Shown here: positions 9,031-17,175 of the stretch, one piece after another
Numbering within the stretch: the first letter of the stretch is position 1
Layout: each line of letters opens with the position of its first letter
NCBI GenBank assembly: GCA_958413895.1
Contig: CATYVQ010000004.1
Location: 62,001 to 126,000, forward strand
Direction: 5' to 3'
DNA from: an uncultured Collinsella sp.
GTDB lineage: Bacteria; Actinomycetota; Coriobacteriia; Coriobacteriales; Coriobacteriaceae
Length of the DNA stretch: 64,000 bases
The notes under the pieces: model-generated
The model's input: only the letters and a program-made list of their open reading frames with translations
What the model was told of the DNA's origin: nothing
Database searches by the model: none
Position numbers and translations under genes: made by a program

Positions 9031-9929
9031 TACAGCACGCCCCCGATCATCAAAAGCAGCTGCGCGGTAATGCAGCCAAAGATAAGCGAGTCGCTACGGT
9101 CGAGCATGCCGCCATGGCCCGGGATAAGGTTGCCGGAATCCTTGACGCCCACGCCACGCTTGATGCGCGACTCAATGAGGTCGCCGATAACGCCCAGGAT
9201 GGACACGACCAAGCCGCACAGCAGCGCATAGGGCAGGCTGAGTTTGTAGAAGTGCGTCGCCCACAGGATGAGCCAAATCAAAACCGAGCCCAGAATGCCG
9301 CCGACAAATCCCTCCCAGCTCTTTTTAGGAGAGATCTTGGGAACCATCTTGTGCTTGCCGATACGGCTGCCCACGATGTAGGCAAACGAATCGGAGACCC
9401 AAAGGGACGCGCAAACGCCCACCGAAAGCAAGGCGCCGGCAAAACCGGGCACGGCATCGCGCAGCAGCACGATAGCCGACAGCATAAAGCCAGTGTAGAT
9501 GGGACCCATGAGCGTCACGGCCACATCAGAGATGCGGGTACGCGGCGACCAGACATACCAAATGCCCACAGCGAGCATCAGGACAAAAAGCAGGGCATTC
9601 AGCAACATCGAATCGCCCAACGCCGACAGCGGAAAGAGTACGGCGGCAGCGATACCCATGCGCTCGTTAGCCATCTTGCCATCGAGCCTCGTCATACGGA
9701 AAAACTCATAGCAGCACAGACCGCTCATGACAGAAACAAAGATGGCCGTGGGCACGATACCCAAAACCAGGCACAGGATAAAGACAACGGCGTAAACGAT
9801 ACCGGCGGCGGCACGGGTGATAAAGCCCGCAAGCCACGAACCGGTGCCATTCTTCGCTGCGGGCGCTCCCGCAGCGACAGCCTTGCGCTCAGATGTCTTG
9901 GGAGCAGTTGCCTTGGGACGATCGGACAC
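9030..9929 (-). CDS. cdsA: Phosphatidate cytidylyltransferase (CDP-diglyceride synthase)
   Basis: Integral membrane enzyme making CDP-diacylglycerol from CTP and phosphatidic acid, the branch point of phospholipid synthesis. The C-terminal signature SRIKRGVGVKDSGNLIPGHG followed by GMLDRSDS is intact. At least six to eight hydrophobic segments can be seen, including a pair at about 37-70. The first 35 residues are a polar Lys/Ala-rich cytoplasmic tail. At 299 aa it is slightly longer than E. coli CdsA (285). The start lies two bases after the uppS stop and its own stop overlaps the dxr ATG. Confidence 0.95.
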   Translation of the reverse strand: MSDRPKATAPKTSERKAVAAGAPAAKNGTGSWLAGFITRAAAGIVYAVVFILCLVLGIVPTAIFVSVMSGLCCYEFFRMTRLDGKMANERMGIAAAVLFPLSALGDSMLLNALLFVLMLAVGIWYVWSPRTRISDVAVTLMGPIYTGFMLSAIVLLRDAVPGFAGALLSVGVCASLWVSDSFAYIVGSRIGKHKMVPKISPKKSWEGFVGGILGSVLIWLILWATHFYKLSLPYALLCGLVVSILGVIGDLIESRIKRGVGVKDSGNLIPGHGGMLDRSDSLIFGCITAQLLLMIGGVL

Positions 9930-9931
9930 GA

Positions 9932-10726
9932 TTAAGCCTCCTCGGTCTTGCTCAGACCACCAAACCTACGGTCACGGCCCTGATAGGCCAAAATGGCGTC
10001 GACAAGGCCCCAACGATCAAAGTCGGGCCAATAGGTATCGGTGACGTAGAATTCGGAATAAGCCACCTGCCACAGCAGATAGTTCGAAAGGCGCAGCTCA
10101 CCAGAAGTGCGAATCACAAGCTCAGGATCGGGAAGGCCGGCGGTATAGAGGTGGGAAGCCACCATGTCGTCATCAATTGCGGCAGGATCGATCTTACCGG
10201 CGGCAGCGTCGAGTGCGATCTGACGGACAGCGCGGGTAATCTCGGCACGCGCGCCGTAGTTGACGGCAAGCGCCAGCGTCATGCCGGTGTGATCGGCGCA
10301 CTCAGCAAGACCGCGTTCAAAAACGTCGCGGGTCTTCTTGGGCAGCGCGGAAATGTCACCCAAAAAGACAACGCGCACGTTTTCGCGCTTCAGAAGCGGC
10401 AGCTCGTCGATGAACGTCTTGGCAAACAGGTGCATCAGAACGTTGACTTCGTGCTGCGGGCGATTCCAGTTTTCGGTCGAAAACGCATAGGCAGAAAGCA
10501 CGTCGACGCCCAGACGCACGCAGGCGGTAATAATCTCACGAAGGGAGACGATACCCGCCTTGTGGCCCTCAGTGCGCGCAAGACCGCGCGACGTGGCCCA
10601 GCGACCGTTGCCGTCCATGATGCACGAGATATGGTGCGGAATGTTATTGAGGTCAAGGTCGGAAAAACCGACGCCCGCAGGGGCGTCGGCAAAGTACTCG
10701 ACCAGTTTATGCTCGTCGTATTGCAC
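9932..10726 (-). CDS. uppS: Undecaprenyl diphosphate synthase (cis-prenyltransferase)
   Basis: Condenses eight isopentenyl diphosphates with farnesyl diphosphate to make the C55 lipid carrier for peptidoglycan and surface glycans. The conserved HISCIMDGNGRWA with the catalytic Asp, GHKAG, the YAFSTENWNRP block and the C-terminal PDLVIRTSGE-like PELVIRTSGELRLSNYLLWQ are all visible. The 264 residues include an N-terminal extension of about 30. The start is GTG 10726, with GGAG seven bases upstream inside the frr 3' end. It links the isoprenoid (dxr, ispG) and envelope (cdsA) genes of this operon. Confidence 0.96.
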   Translation of the reverse strand: MQYDEHKLVEYFADAPAGVGFSDLDLNNIPHHISCIMDGNGRWATSRGLARTEGHKAGIVSLREIITACVRLGVDVLSAYAFSTENWNRPQHEVNVLMHLFAKTFIDELPLLKRENVRVVFLGDISALPKKTRDVFERGLAECADHTGMTLALAVNYGARAEITRAVRQIALDAAAGKIDPAAIDDDMVASHLYTAGLPDPELVIRTSGELRLSNYLLWQVAYSEFYVTDTYWPDFDRWGLVDAILAYQGRDRRFGGLSKTEEA

Positions 10727-10727
10727 C

Positions 10728-11264
10728 TTAGATCTCCATGACCTCGGCTTCTTTTTCCTTCAGAAGCTCCTCGACCTTGGCGACATACTCATCGGTGTGC
10801 TTCTGGACCTTGGCCTGCTCGCGACGGACATCGTCCTCGGTGAGCTCCTCATCGCGCTCGAGCTTGTTGTTGAAGTCGCGACGGATGTTACGGATAGACA
10901 CCTTGGCCTGCTCGGCGTACTCGCGGCACTCCTTGACGAGCTCGCGACGGCGCTCCTCAGTGGGAGCCGGGAACGGAAGACGAACGACGGTGCCATCGGA
11001 GTTGGGGGTAATACCCAGATCGGAAGCGCCGATGGCCTTGACGATAGCATTGATGAGTGCCTTGTCCCACGGCTCGATGAGCAGCATGTGGGCCTCGGGG
11101 GTCTTGACGGCGGCAACCTGCGTGACCGGCGTGGGAACACCGTAATAATCGACGGTGATGTCGGACAGAATGTTGGCATTGGCGCGGCCGGTACGGACCT
11201 TGGAGAAGTTATGCTTGAGGGACTCGAGCGACTTGTCCATATGGGCGGTGATGTTATCTGCCAT
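10728..11264 (-). CDS. frr: Ribosome recycling factor
   Basis: Splits post-termination ribosomes together with EF-G. The 178 residues are slightly shorter than E. coli RRF (185) and are almost all charged helix. Hallmarks are SKVRTGRANANILSDITVDYYGVPTP near the N-terminus (quoted in parts: SKVRTGRAN, DYYGVPTPV) and the domain II/III hinge region PLPAPTEERRRELV-like FPAPTEERRRELVK. The pyrH-frr pair is universal in this cluster. The start lies two bases after the pyrH stop. Confidence 0.96.
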   Translation of the reverse strand: MADNITAHMDKSLESLKHNFSKVRTGRANANILSDITVDYYGVPTPVTQVAAVKTPEAHMLLIEPWDKALINAIVKAIGASDLGITPNSDGTVVRLPFPAPTEERRRELVKECREYAEQAKVSIRNIRRDFNNKLERDEELTEDDVRREQAKVQKHTDEYVAKVEELLKEKEAEVMEI

Positions 11265-11266
11265 GC

Positions 11267-11989
11267 TTAATCCTCCTGATAGACGAGCGTGCCGACGGGC
11301 TCACCCGAAAGCGCGCGCTTGACGGTGTCCTCGCCATCGATGTTGAGGACCAAAATCGGCATACGGTTATCCTGGCACAGTGCCGTAGCCGTGGAATCCA
11401 TAACCTGCAGACCGCGGACGAGAACCTCGTGATAGGTAATCTTGTCAAAACGGACGGCATCGGCGCACTTGACGGGATCCTTGTCGTAGATGCCGTCAAC
11501 CTTGGTGGCTTTAATCAGAATCTCGGCGCCGATCTCGCACGCACGAAGAGCCGCGGCGGTGTCGGTCGTAAAGTACGGATTGCCCGAACCGGCGGCAAAA
11601 ATAACGACGTTGCCCTTGGAAAGGTGGTTGATGGCGCGACGGCGAATATAGGGCTCGCAGATCTCGTTCATCTGGATAGCGCTCATCACGCGGCAGGGAA
11701 CATCGTTATGCTCGAAGGCATCCTGCAGGGCGAGCGCGTTCATAACGGTTGCCAGCATGCCCATGTAGTCGGCCTGAGCACGCTCCATGCCACCGGCAGC
11801 GCCGGCCATGCCGCGGAAAATATTGCCGCCGCCGACAACGACGCCGACCTCATGGCCAACGGCGAGCAGCTCCTTGACCTGCTTGGCAAGATGGTCGGTA
11901 ACCTTGGGGTCGATGCCATATTGGCCGTCGCCCATCAGCGCTTCGCCGGAAAGCTTAAGAAGCACGCGTTTATATCGGATGTCGGACAA
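11267..11989 (-). CDS. pyrH: Uridylate (UMP) kinase
   Basis: Hexameric amino-acid-kinase-fold enzyme that phosphorylates UMP to UDP; in bacteria it is usually activated by GTP and inhibited by UTP. The 240 residues are typical. VLLKLSGEALMG starts the ATP site, VVVGGGNIFRG is the phosphate-binding glycine loop, and the KATKVDGIYDKDP block follows. It is first after the tsf terminator, with AGGAGG-like GGAGGA before the ATG. It heads the pyrH-frr-uppS-cdsA-dxr-rseP-ispG-proS run, which must have its own promoter or depend on read-through. Confidence 0.96.
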   Translation of the reverse strand: MSDIRYKRVLLKLSGEALMGDGQYGIDPKVTDHLAKQVKELLAVGHEVGVVVGGGNIFRGMAGAAGGMERAQADYMGMLATVMNALALQDAFEHNDVPCRVMSAIQMNEICEPYIRRRAINHLSKGNVVIFAAGSGNPYFTTDTAAALRACEIGAEILIKATKVDGIYDKDPVKCADAVRFDKITYHEVLVRGLQVMDSTATALCQDNRMPILVLNIDGEDTVKRALSGEPVGTLVYQED

Positions 11990-12048
11990 AGCGATCCTCC
12001 TTTAGATTGAACTCTCAACATTCTATCAAAGGCTCTAAGAAGAGCCAT

Positions 12049-12084
12049 GAAAAAGCAGGCTGTGAGTAAAACCCACAGCCTGCT
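12049..12084 (-). terminator. Terminator between tsf and pyrH
   Basis: A perfect 11-bp stem (12054-12064 with 12074-12084, AGCAGGCTGTG) with a 9-base loop, followed on the minus strand by TTTTT. It separates rpsB-tsf from the pyrH operon and probably lowers downstream expression relative to these highly expressed genes. Confidence 0.85.
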
Positions 12085-12107
12085 CATTACCAGCTACAAG
12101 AGCTTAT

Positions 12108-12977
12108 TTACTCGCCACGGACCAGACGGTCAAAGGCAACGACGGTAATGGTGTCGCCGAGCTCCTTGGAGACCTGCTCTGCGTACTTCTTGATGGTGAG
12201 GGAGCTGTCCTTGATGAACTCCTGCTCGGTGAGCACGGACTGCTTGTAGAACTTCTCCAGACGGCCGACAGCCATCTTCTCCTGAATGGCCTCGGGCTTG
12301 CCGGACTCGGCAGCCTGAGCCATGTAGATCTGCTTCTCGTGCTCGACGGTCTCGGCCGGAACCTGATCGCGGGTAGCGCAGATCGGGGCGACAGCGGCAA
12401 CCTGAAGGGCAACGTCGTGAGCGAAGGTCTTGAAGGATTCAGCCTGAGCGGTCTCAGCCTTCTCGAAGGCGAACTCGACGAGGACGCCGATCTTACCACC
12501 CATGTGGATGTAAGAAGCGAGCGCGCCGTTCTCAGCCTTGCGGGCAGCGAAGCGGGAGATCTTCATGTTCTCGCCCATGATGTGAATCATCTCGGTGAGC
12601 TCGGAGGAAACGGTCTCCTCGCCCATCGGCTTCTCGAGCAGAGCGTCGACGTCAGCAGGCTCGGTGGTAGCGACAACCTCAGCGACCTTGGAAGCAAAGC
12701 CGGTGAACTTGGCGTTAGAGCCAACGAAGTCGGTCTCGCAGGAGAGCTCGAGCAGAGCGCCGGTCTTGCCATCCTCGGAGACGAACGCGGCGACAGCGCC
12801 CTCGTTGGTCTCACGGCCAGCCTTCTTGGCAGCCTTGGCAAGGCCGTTCTTACGCAGAACGTCGACAGCGGCGTCCATGTCGCCGTCAGCCTCGACGAGA
12901 GCCTTCTTGCACTCCATCATCGGGGAGTCGGTCATCTCGCGGAGCTGCTTGACCATAGCGGCGGTAATCTGGGCCAT
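12108..12977 (-). CDS. tsf: Elongation factor Ts
   Basis: Nucleotide exchange factor that regenerates EF-Tu-GTP. From ATG 12977 it has 289 residues (E. coli 283). The N-terminal UBA-like domain has VKQLREMTDSPMMECKKAL, and the core has the TDFV EF-Tu-contact motif in ELSCETDFVGSN. The open frame extends five codons further to a TTG, but AAAGGA lies seven bases before ATG 12977, which decides the start. It is co-transcribed with rpsB 45 bases upstream and closed by a strong terminator. Confidence 0.96.
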   Translation of the reverse strand: MAQITAAMVKQLREMTDSPMMECKKALVEADGDMDAAVDVLRKNGLAKAAKKAGRETNEGAVAAFVSEDGKTGALLELSCETDFVGSNAKFTGFASKVAEVVATTEPADVDALLEKPMGEETVSSELTEMIHIMGENMKISRFAARKAENGALASYIHMGGKIGVLVEFAFEKAETAQAESFKTFAHDVALQVAAVAPICATRDQVPAETVEHEKQIYMAQAAESGKPEAIQEKMAVGRLEKFYKQSVLTEQEFIKDSSLTIKKYAEQVSKELGDTITVVAFDRLVRGE

Positions 12978-13022
12978 TGTGGTTCCTTTCAAAGAGATGA
13001 AAAAGAATTAACTAAGACTGAT

Positions 13023-13751
13023 TTACTCGGCCTTGGGCTCAGCGGCCATCTCGGCCTCGGAGACCTGCTCCTTACCAGAGCCAGCGAGGCAGGCGTCAGC
13101 CATGAGCTCGCACATAAGGGTGACAGCGGAGATAGCGTCATCGTTGCAGGGGATGCCGTACTCGACCTCGTCGGGATCGGAGTTGGTGTCGATCAGGGCG
13201 ACGACGGGGATGTTCAGGCGCTGAGCCTCCTTGATGGCGTTCTCCTCGCGCTTGGTGTCGATGACGAAGAGAGCCTGGGGCAGACCCTTCATGTCGCGGG
13301 CGCCACCGAGGTTGGTCTGGAGCTTGGTGAGCTCCTTGCCGAGAACAGCCTGCTCCTTCTTGGGCAGAACAGCCATGCGGCCGTCCTCGACCATGGCCTC
13401 GAGCTCCTCCATGCGGTTGATGCGGGAGCGGATGGTGACGAAGTTGGTCAGCATACCGCCGAGCCAACGCTGGTTGATGTAAGGCATGTTGGCGCGCTCA
13501 GCAGCGTTCTTGACGGCCTCCTGAGCCTGCTTCTTGGTGCCGACGAATAGCACGTTGCCACCCTTGGCGACGTTCTTGACGAAGGTGTAGGCCTGGTCGG
13601 CGTCGAGGATGGTCTGCTTGAGGTCGAGGATGTAGATGCCGTTGCGCTCACCGAAGATGAACGGCTTCATCTTGGGGTTCCAGCGACGGGTCTGGTGACC
13701 GAAGTGGCAGCCGGCCTCGAGCAGGGTGCGGATATTAATCTTGGTAGCCAT
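13023..13751 (-). CDS. rpsB: 30S ribosomal protein S2
   Basis: S2 joins the small ribosomal subunit late in assembly. The 242 residues include the signature LLEAGCHFGHQTRRWNPKM and the block around INQRWLGGMLTN. VALIDTNSDPDEVEYGIPCN is characteristic of the family. The C-terminus is short and acidic. AGGAGG lies upstream of the ATG. A promoter and a structured leader of about 135 bases precede it, where S2 autoregulation would be expected by analogy with other bacteria (inference). Confidence 0.97.
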   Translation of the reverse strand: MATKINIRTLLEAGCHFGHQTRRWNPKMKPFIFGERNGIYILDLKQTILDADQAYTFVKNVAKGGNVLFVGTKKQAQEAVKNAAERANMPYINQRWLGGMLTNFVTIRSRINRMEELEAMVEDGRMAVLPKKEQAVLGKELTKLQTNLGGARDMKGLPQALFVIDTKREENAIKEAQRLNIPVVALIDTNSDPDEVEYGIPCNDDAISAVTLMCELMADACLAGSGKEQVSEAEMAAEPKAE

Positions 13752-13892
13752 GTTAAACCTCCTGTGGTTTGCCTCCGCGCGGGGTCATCCTCCAAAACCA
13801 ACCCGGACATGTGCTACCAAAGCCCGGGCACCACGGTATGAAGTAGCCGCGCGTGCGTGATAAAAACATGTTGCCGTGAAGCAACCCGATGA

Positions 13893-13921
13893 ATGATAGC
13901 AGGAATGCCTCTTCCTGCCAA
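13893..13921 (-). promoter_or_regulatory. Predicted rpsB-tsf promoter
   Basis: TTGGCA (13921-13916), a 17-base spacer and TATCAT (13898-13893) on the minus strand. The predicted transcript starts near 13886 and carries a leader of about 135 bases. The leader contains GTTGC/GCAAC and CCCGG/CCGGG inverted repeats before the AGGAGG of rpsB. Confidence 0.6.
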
Positions 13922-13970
13922 CCCGCAATCAAAACCACACACCTGAGTGCGGCGCGGGACGTCCCAGCCA

Positions 13971-14813
13971 CTATTCGCCGCGGGGATGGGCTTGAGCCAC
14001 GGCACGTTTAAGCCGATCGGGTGTGAGATGCGTGTAGATCTGCGTCGTGGACAGGCTCGCATGACCTAGCAGCTCTTGAACCGAGCGCAGGTCCGCACCG
14101 CCCTCGAGCAAGTCGGTCGCAAAGGTATGGCGCATCGCATGCGGGGCGATGTCAGCCGGAATGCCGGCGAGCGTCGCCAGCGTATGGAACCGCCGCCGAA
14201 GCATCGCGGCGCTCATGCGATTGCCGCGCGCCGATATAAGCAGCGGATGCGGCCCGGTAGCGAGGTCGCGGCGCTTTGCCCGAGCGAGCAACTCCGGCCT
14301 CCCCTCTTCAATATAGAGACGCGTCACATCGAGCGCACGACGATACAGAGGGACGATACGCTCCTTGCTCCCCTTGCCCCACAGGCGCAGCGTGCGCTCG
14401 GACCATGAGATGGATTCCACATTGAGCGCCGCAAGCTCTGAGATGCGGGCACCCGAGGCATAGAGCAACTCGAGCATCGCCGCATCGCGCAGTCCCGCGG
14501 GTGTTGAGGTATCAGGCGTCTTGAGCAGCGCCTCGACCTGCTGGGTCGTAAGGACGCCCGGCAGGTCACGCGGCAGCTTGGGCGACGCGATCGCCGAGAC
14601 CGCATCGCCCTCGACAATCCCCTCGGCAGCCATCCAGCGATAGAGAGATCGGATAGCCGACAGGTGCGCCGCAAGCGTTCGGGGAGCCACCTGCTCACGC
14701 GAAAGCTCAGCAAGATAGCGACGAATGGTGCGCACGTCGGCAGCGAAAGCATCAATATCCTCGCGCTCGCACCAGGCAGCAAAGCGCTCCAGTCTCGAGC
14801 CATAGGCCGTCAC
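13971..14813 (-). CDS. xerC: Tyrosine recombinase of the XerC/XerD family
   Basis: Site-specific recombinase, probably resolving chromosome dimers at dif. The catalytic set is complete: Arg in SGARISEL, Lys in GKGSKER, HAMRHTFAT (His and Arg), LGHASLSTTQIY (His and the nucleophilic Tyr). The listed GTG start gives 280 aa but cuts the first core-binding helix. The same frame continues upstream to about 14891 and encodes FIAYIARVEGLSPNTV, which aligns with the XerC N-terminus. That stretch has no ATG, GTG or TTG. GGAGG lies nine bases before an in-frame ATA (14891), and a CTG is at 14879. It follows trmFO as in other Gram-positives, so XerC is more likely than XerD. Confidence 0.9.
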   Translation of the reverse strand: MTAYGSRLERFAAWCEREDIDAFAADVRTIRRYLAELSREQVAPRTLAAHLSAIRSLYRWMAAEGIVEGDAVSAIASPKLPRDLPGVLTTQQVEALLKTPDTSTPAGLRDAAMLELLYASGARISELAALNVESISWSERTLRLWGKGSKERIVPLYRRALDVTRLYIEEGRPELLARAKRRDLATGPHPLLISARGNRMSAAMLRRRFHTLATLAGIPADIAPHAMRHTFATDLLEGGADLRSVQELLGHASLSTTQIYTHLTPDRLKRAVAQAHPRGE

Positions 14814-14887
14814 CGTGTTGGGAGAAAGCCCCTCAACGCGTGCGATATAGGCGATAAAAGAGTCGACGGTGTCGTACAGGTCAAAGG

Positions 14888-16225
14888 CTATGACCGGTCG
14901 CCTCCAAACAAGTCGGAACGCGTGGCCAAGTAGGCATCGAGGGCCTCGAGCGCACGGTCCGCATAGGCCTGATAGCGGTCGCGCTTGCTGCGGCGCTTAC
15001 CGTCCTCGAGCGGCGGCACCAGGCCAAAGTTGACATGCATGGGCTGATAGCCCACGGTGGCAGGATCGGTCGCATAGCCCACGAGCGCACCCAGGGCGCC
15101 CACGCGGGGCAACTCGACGGAATCGGCGCCGATAGCCTCTGCATAGGTGTTGAGCGCCGCGAGCAGACCGGTCGCCACGGCTTCCATGTACCCCTCGGTG
15201 CCGGTGATCTGACCGGCCAGGCGCACGCCGGTACCGGGCACGGCAAAGGTGCCATCGAGCACGTGCGGGGCGTCGACAAAGGTATTGCGGTGCATGACAC
15301 CGTAGCGGAAGAACTCAGCGTTCTCCAGGCCCGGCACCATATGGAAGACGCGCTTCTGCTCGCCAAAGGTCAGGTTGGTCTGGAAGCCCACCAGGTTATA
15401 GGCGGTCTTCTCCTTGTTCTCGGCACGCAGCTGAATCGCCGCCCAAGGGCGACGTCCGGTACGCGGGTCGGTGAGGCCGACGGGCTTCATGGCGCCAAAG
15501 CGAATGGCGTCCTTGCCGGTGCGCGCAACCTCCTCGGCAGGCTGGCAGGCCTGGAACAGATCGCCGCCCTCAAAGTCCTTGAGCACCACGCGGTCGGCCG
15601 TGGTGAGCGCCTCGATAAAGGCCTCGTACTCCTCCTTGTTGAGCGGAGCGTTGAGATAGTCGCCGCTCCCCTGCTCCTCGTAGCGCGACTGCGAAAACAG
15701 CACGTCCATATCGAGCGTGGAGGCATCGACGATCGGCGCCGCGGCATCGAAGAACGCAAGGGCGTCGCCACCGACGAGCTTCATGACCTCTTCGCTCAGC
15801 GCCGGTGAACACAGCGGGCCCGCGGCAATGACCACGTGGCCCTCGGGGATCTGGGTGACCTCGCCGTGAACGACCTCGATATTGGGGCGGGCGGCAACCT
15901 CAGCCTCGACGAGCTCGGAGAATGTAACACGGTCGACCGCCAGGGCGCCACCAGCGGGAACAGCAGCGCGATGGGCGCAGTCGAGCAGGACTGAACCCAT
16001 GCGCTCAAGCTCGGTCTTCAGCAAACCAGCCGCGGAATCCGGACGGGTCGACTTAAACGAATTGGAGCAGACGAGCTCTGCCAGGTGATCGGTATGGTGA
16101 GCCGGGGAGCTCACCTGGGGGCGCATCTCGCACAGCTTTACGGCAAACCCGCGGTCTGCCAGCTGGATCGCGCATTCCGAACCCGCCAGACCGCCACCGA
16201 TAACCGTCACCTGATCGAACTGCAT
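14888..16225 (-). CDS. trmFO: Methylenetetrahydrofolate-tRNA-(uracil-5-)-methyltransferase TrmFO
   Basis: FAD- and folate-dependent enzyme making ribothymidine at position 54 of the tRNA T loop. The N-terminal dinucleotide-binding motif is VTVIGGGLAGSECAIQL, followed by CEMRP and the ELVCSNSFKS block. Further family marks are FEGGDLFQACQPAEEVA, FGAMKPVGLTDPRTGRRP and the C-terminal ITGTEGYMEA. The protein is about 445 aa, as usual. I chose ATG 16225 over TTG 16231 because AGAAAGG is nine bases upstream of the ATG. The gene lies between dprA and xer, the order also seen in Bacillus (gid-codV). Confidence 0.95.
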   Translation of the reverse strand: MQFDQVTVIGGGLAGSECAIQLADRGFAVKLCEMRPQVSSPAHHTDHLAELVCSNSFKSTRPDSAAGLLKTELERMGSVLLDCAHRAAVPAGGALAVDRVTFSELVEAEVAARPNIEVVHGEVTQIPEGHVVIAAGPLCSPALSEEVMKLVGGDALAFFDAAAPIVDASTLDMDVLFSQSRYEEQGSGDYLNAPLNKEEYEAFIEALTTADRVVLKDFEGGDLFQACQPAEEVARTGKDAIRFGAMKPVGLTDPRTGRRPWAAIQLRAENKEKTAYNLVGFQTNLTFGEQKRVFHMVPGLENAEFFRYGVMHRNTFVDAPHVLDGTFAVPGTGVRLAGQITGTEGYMEAVATGLLAALNTYAEAIGADSVELPRVGALGALVGYATDPATVGYQPMHVNFGLVPPLEDGKRRSKRDRYQAYADRALEALDAYLATRSDLFGGDRS

Positions 16226-16239
16226 CTGCAAACACCTTT

Positions 16240-17175
16240 CTAATTGACACGTTTTCCATTGTGACCGAAGGGCGTCTGGGCGTGAAGGGCAAACTTGGAG
16301 GGCGCATACCTTCCATCCATCATGCGCTCGATAAGGCCCTCGAGTTCAAGCGAACCCAAGAGTTTGAGTACGCCGACAGCATCGAGTGAGACGAGCGCCG
16401 CGATGTCGTCGACCTTGAGCGGAGAGGCGATGAGCGCATGCATCACGGTCTGCTGTGTTGGATTCAGGTCGGCAATGCCGGGAGCATCGGGGCGCGAGTA
16501 GCGCAGGGTGCCGTATATGCGAGAGATAGCCATCTCGATGGACTCCTCGTCGACAATGCAGCAGGCACCGTTCGCAATGAGGTAATTCGTGCCACGCGAC
16601 TCGGGCGATAGGATCGACCCCGGCACGGCAAGAAGTTCGCGCCCCAAATCCATAGCAGCCTCGGCTGTAGAAAACGTCCCGGAAGGCATACCCGCCTCGG
16701 ATACAAAGAGGGCTTGCGACAGGGCCGCGATCACGCGATTGCGACGCGGAAAGGCAAACTTGCGCGGACCCATGCCCCACGGAGAGATCGACACGACCGC
16801 GCCGCCCGTATCGAGCGTGCGCGTAATAAGCCCCGCGCTCGAACGCGGGTAGACCACGTCGGCGCCCGTCCCCAGCACCACGACGTGTTTGCCGCCGGCG
16901 TTGACCGCAGCCCAACCCGAGGCCTGGTCACAACCGACTGCACCGCCCGAAACTACCGTCACTCCCGCCTCAACCGCCACCTTCGCCGCAAGCTCTGCCA
17001 CGGCAAGACCATACGGCGAGGCCTTTCGCGCACCGATGATGGAGAGCGCGGGCGTCGAAAGCGCCTCGGGGTTGCCGCGCACATAGAGCGTCTGAGGTAC
17101 ATCAGAAAGCTCCAAAACGGTCTCGGGATACAACGCGTCACCTGGATGCAGCTCGAAGGTCCCCTCAGCCATCAT
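16240..17175 (-). CDS. dprA: DNA processing protein DprA (Smf)
   Basis: Binds incoming single-stranded DNA and loads RecA during natural transformation. The Rossmann-like core has SIIGARKASPYG, SGGAVGCDQA and VLGTGADVVYP, then the family motif FPRRNRVIA and the SGTFSTAEAA helix. A C-terminal winged helix (about 240-290, LKVDDIAALVSLDAVGVLKL) is present. The N-terminal SAM-like domain seen in many DprA proteins is absent, so the protein is short at 311 aa. The start ATGATG overlaps the comM stop by four bases. Coupling to comM suggests a competence or recombination role. Confidence 0.93.
   Translation of the reverse strand: MMAEGTFELHPGDALYPETVLELSDVPQTLYVRGNPEALSTPALSIIGARKASPYGLAVAELAAKVAVEAGVTVVSGGAVGCDQASGWAAVNAGGKHVVVLGTGADVVYPRSSAGLITRTLDTGGAVVSISPWGMGPRKFAFPRRNRVIAALSQALFVSEAGMPSGTFSTAEAAMDLGRELLAVPGSILSPESRGTNYLIANGACCIVDEESIEMAISRIYGTLRYSRPDAPGIADLNPTQQTVMHALIASPLKVDDIAALVSLDAVGVLKLLGSLELEGLIERMMDGRYAPSKFALHAQTPFGHNGKRVN

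Noticed and set aside
13971..14813. Integrase of a mobile element
   Set aside because: The tyrosine recombinase lies in the conserved trmFO-xer-rpsB context with no att repeats or phage genes nearby, so it is the housekeeping Xer.
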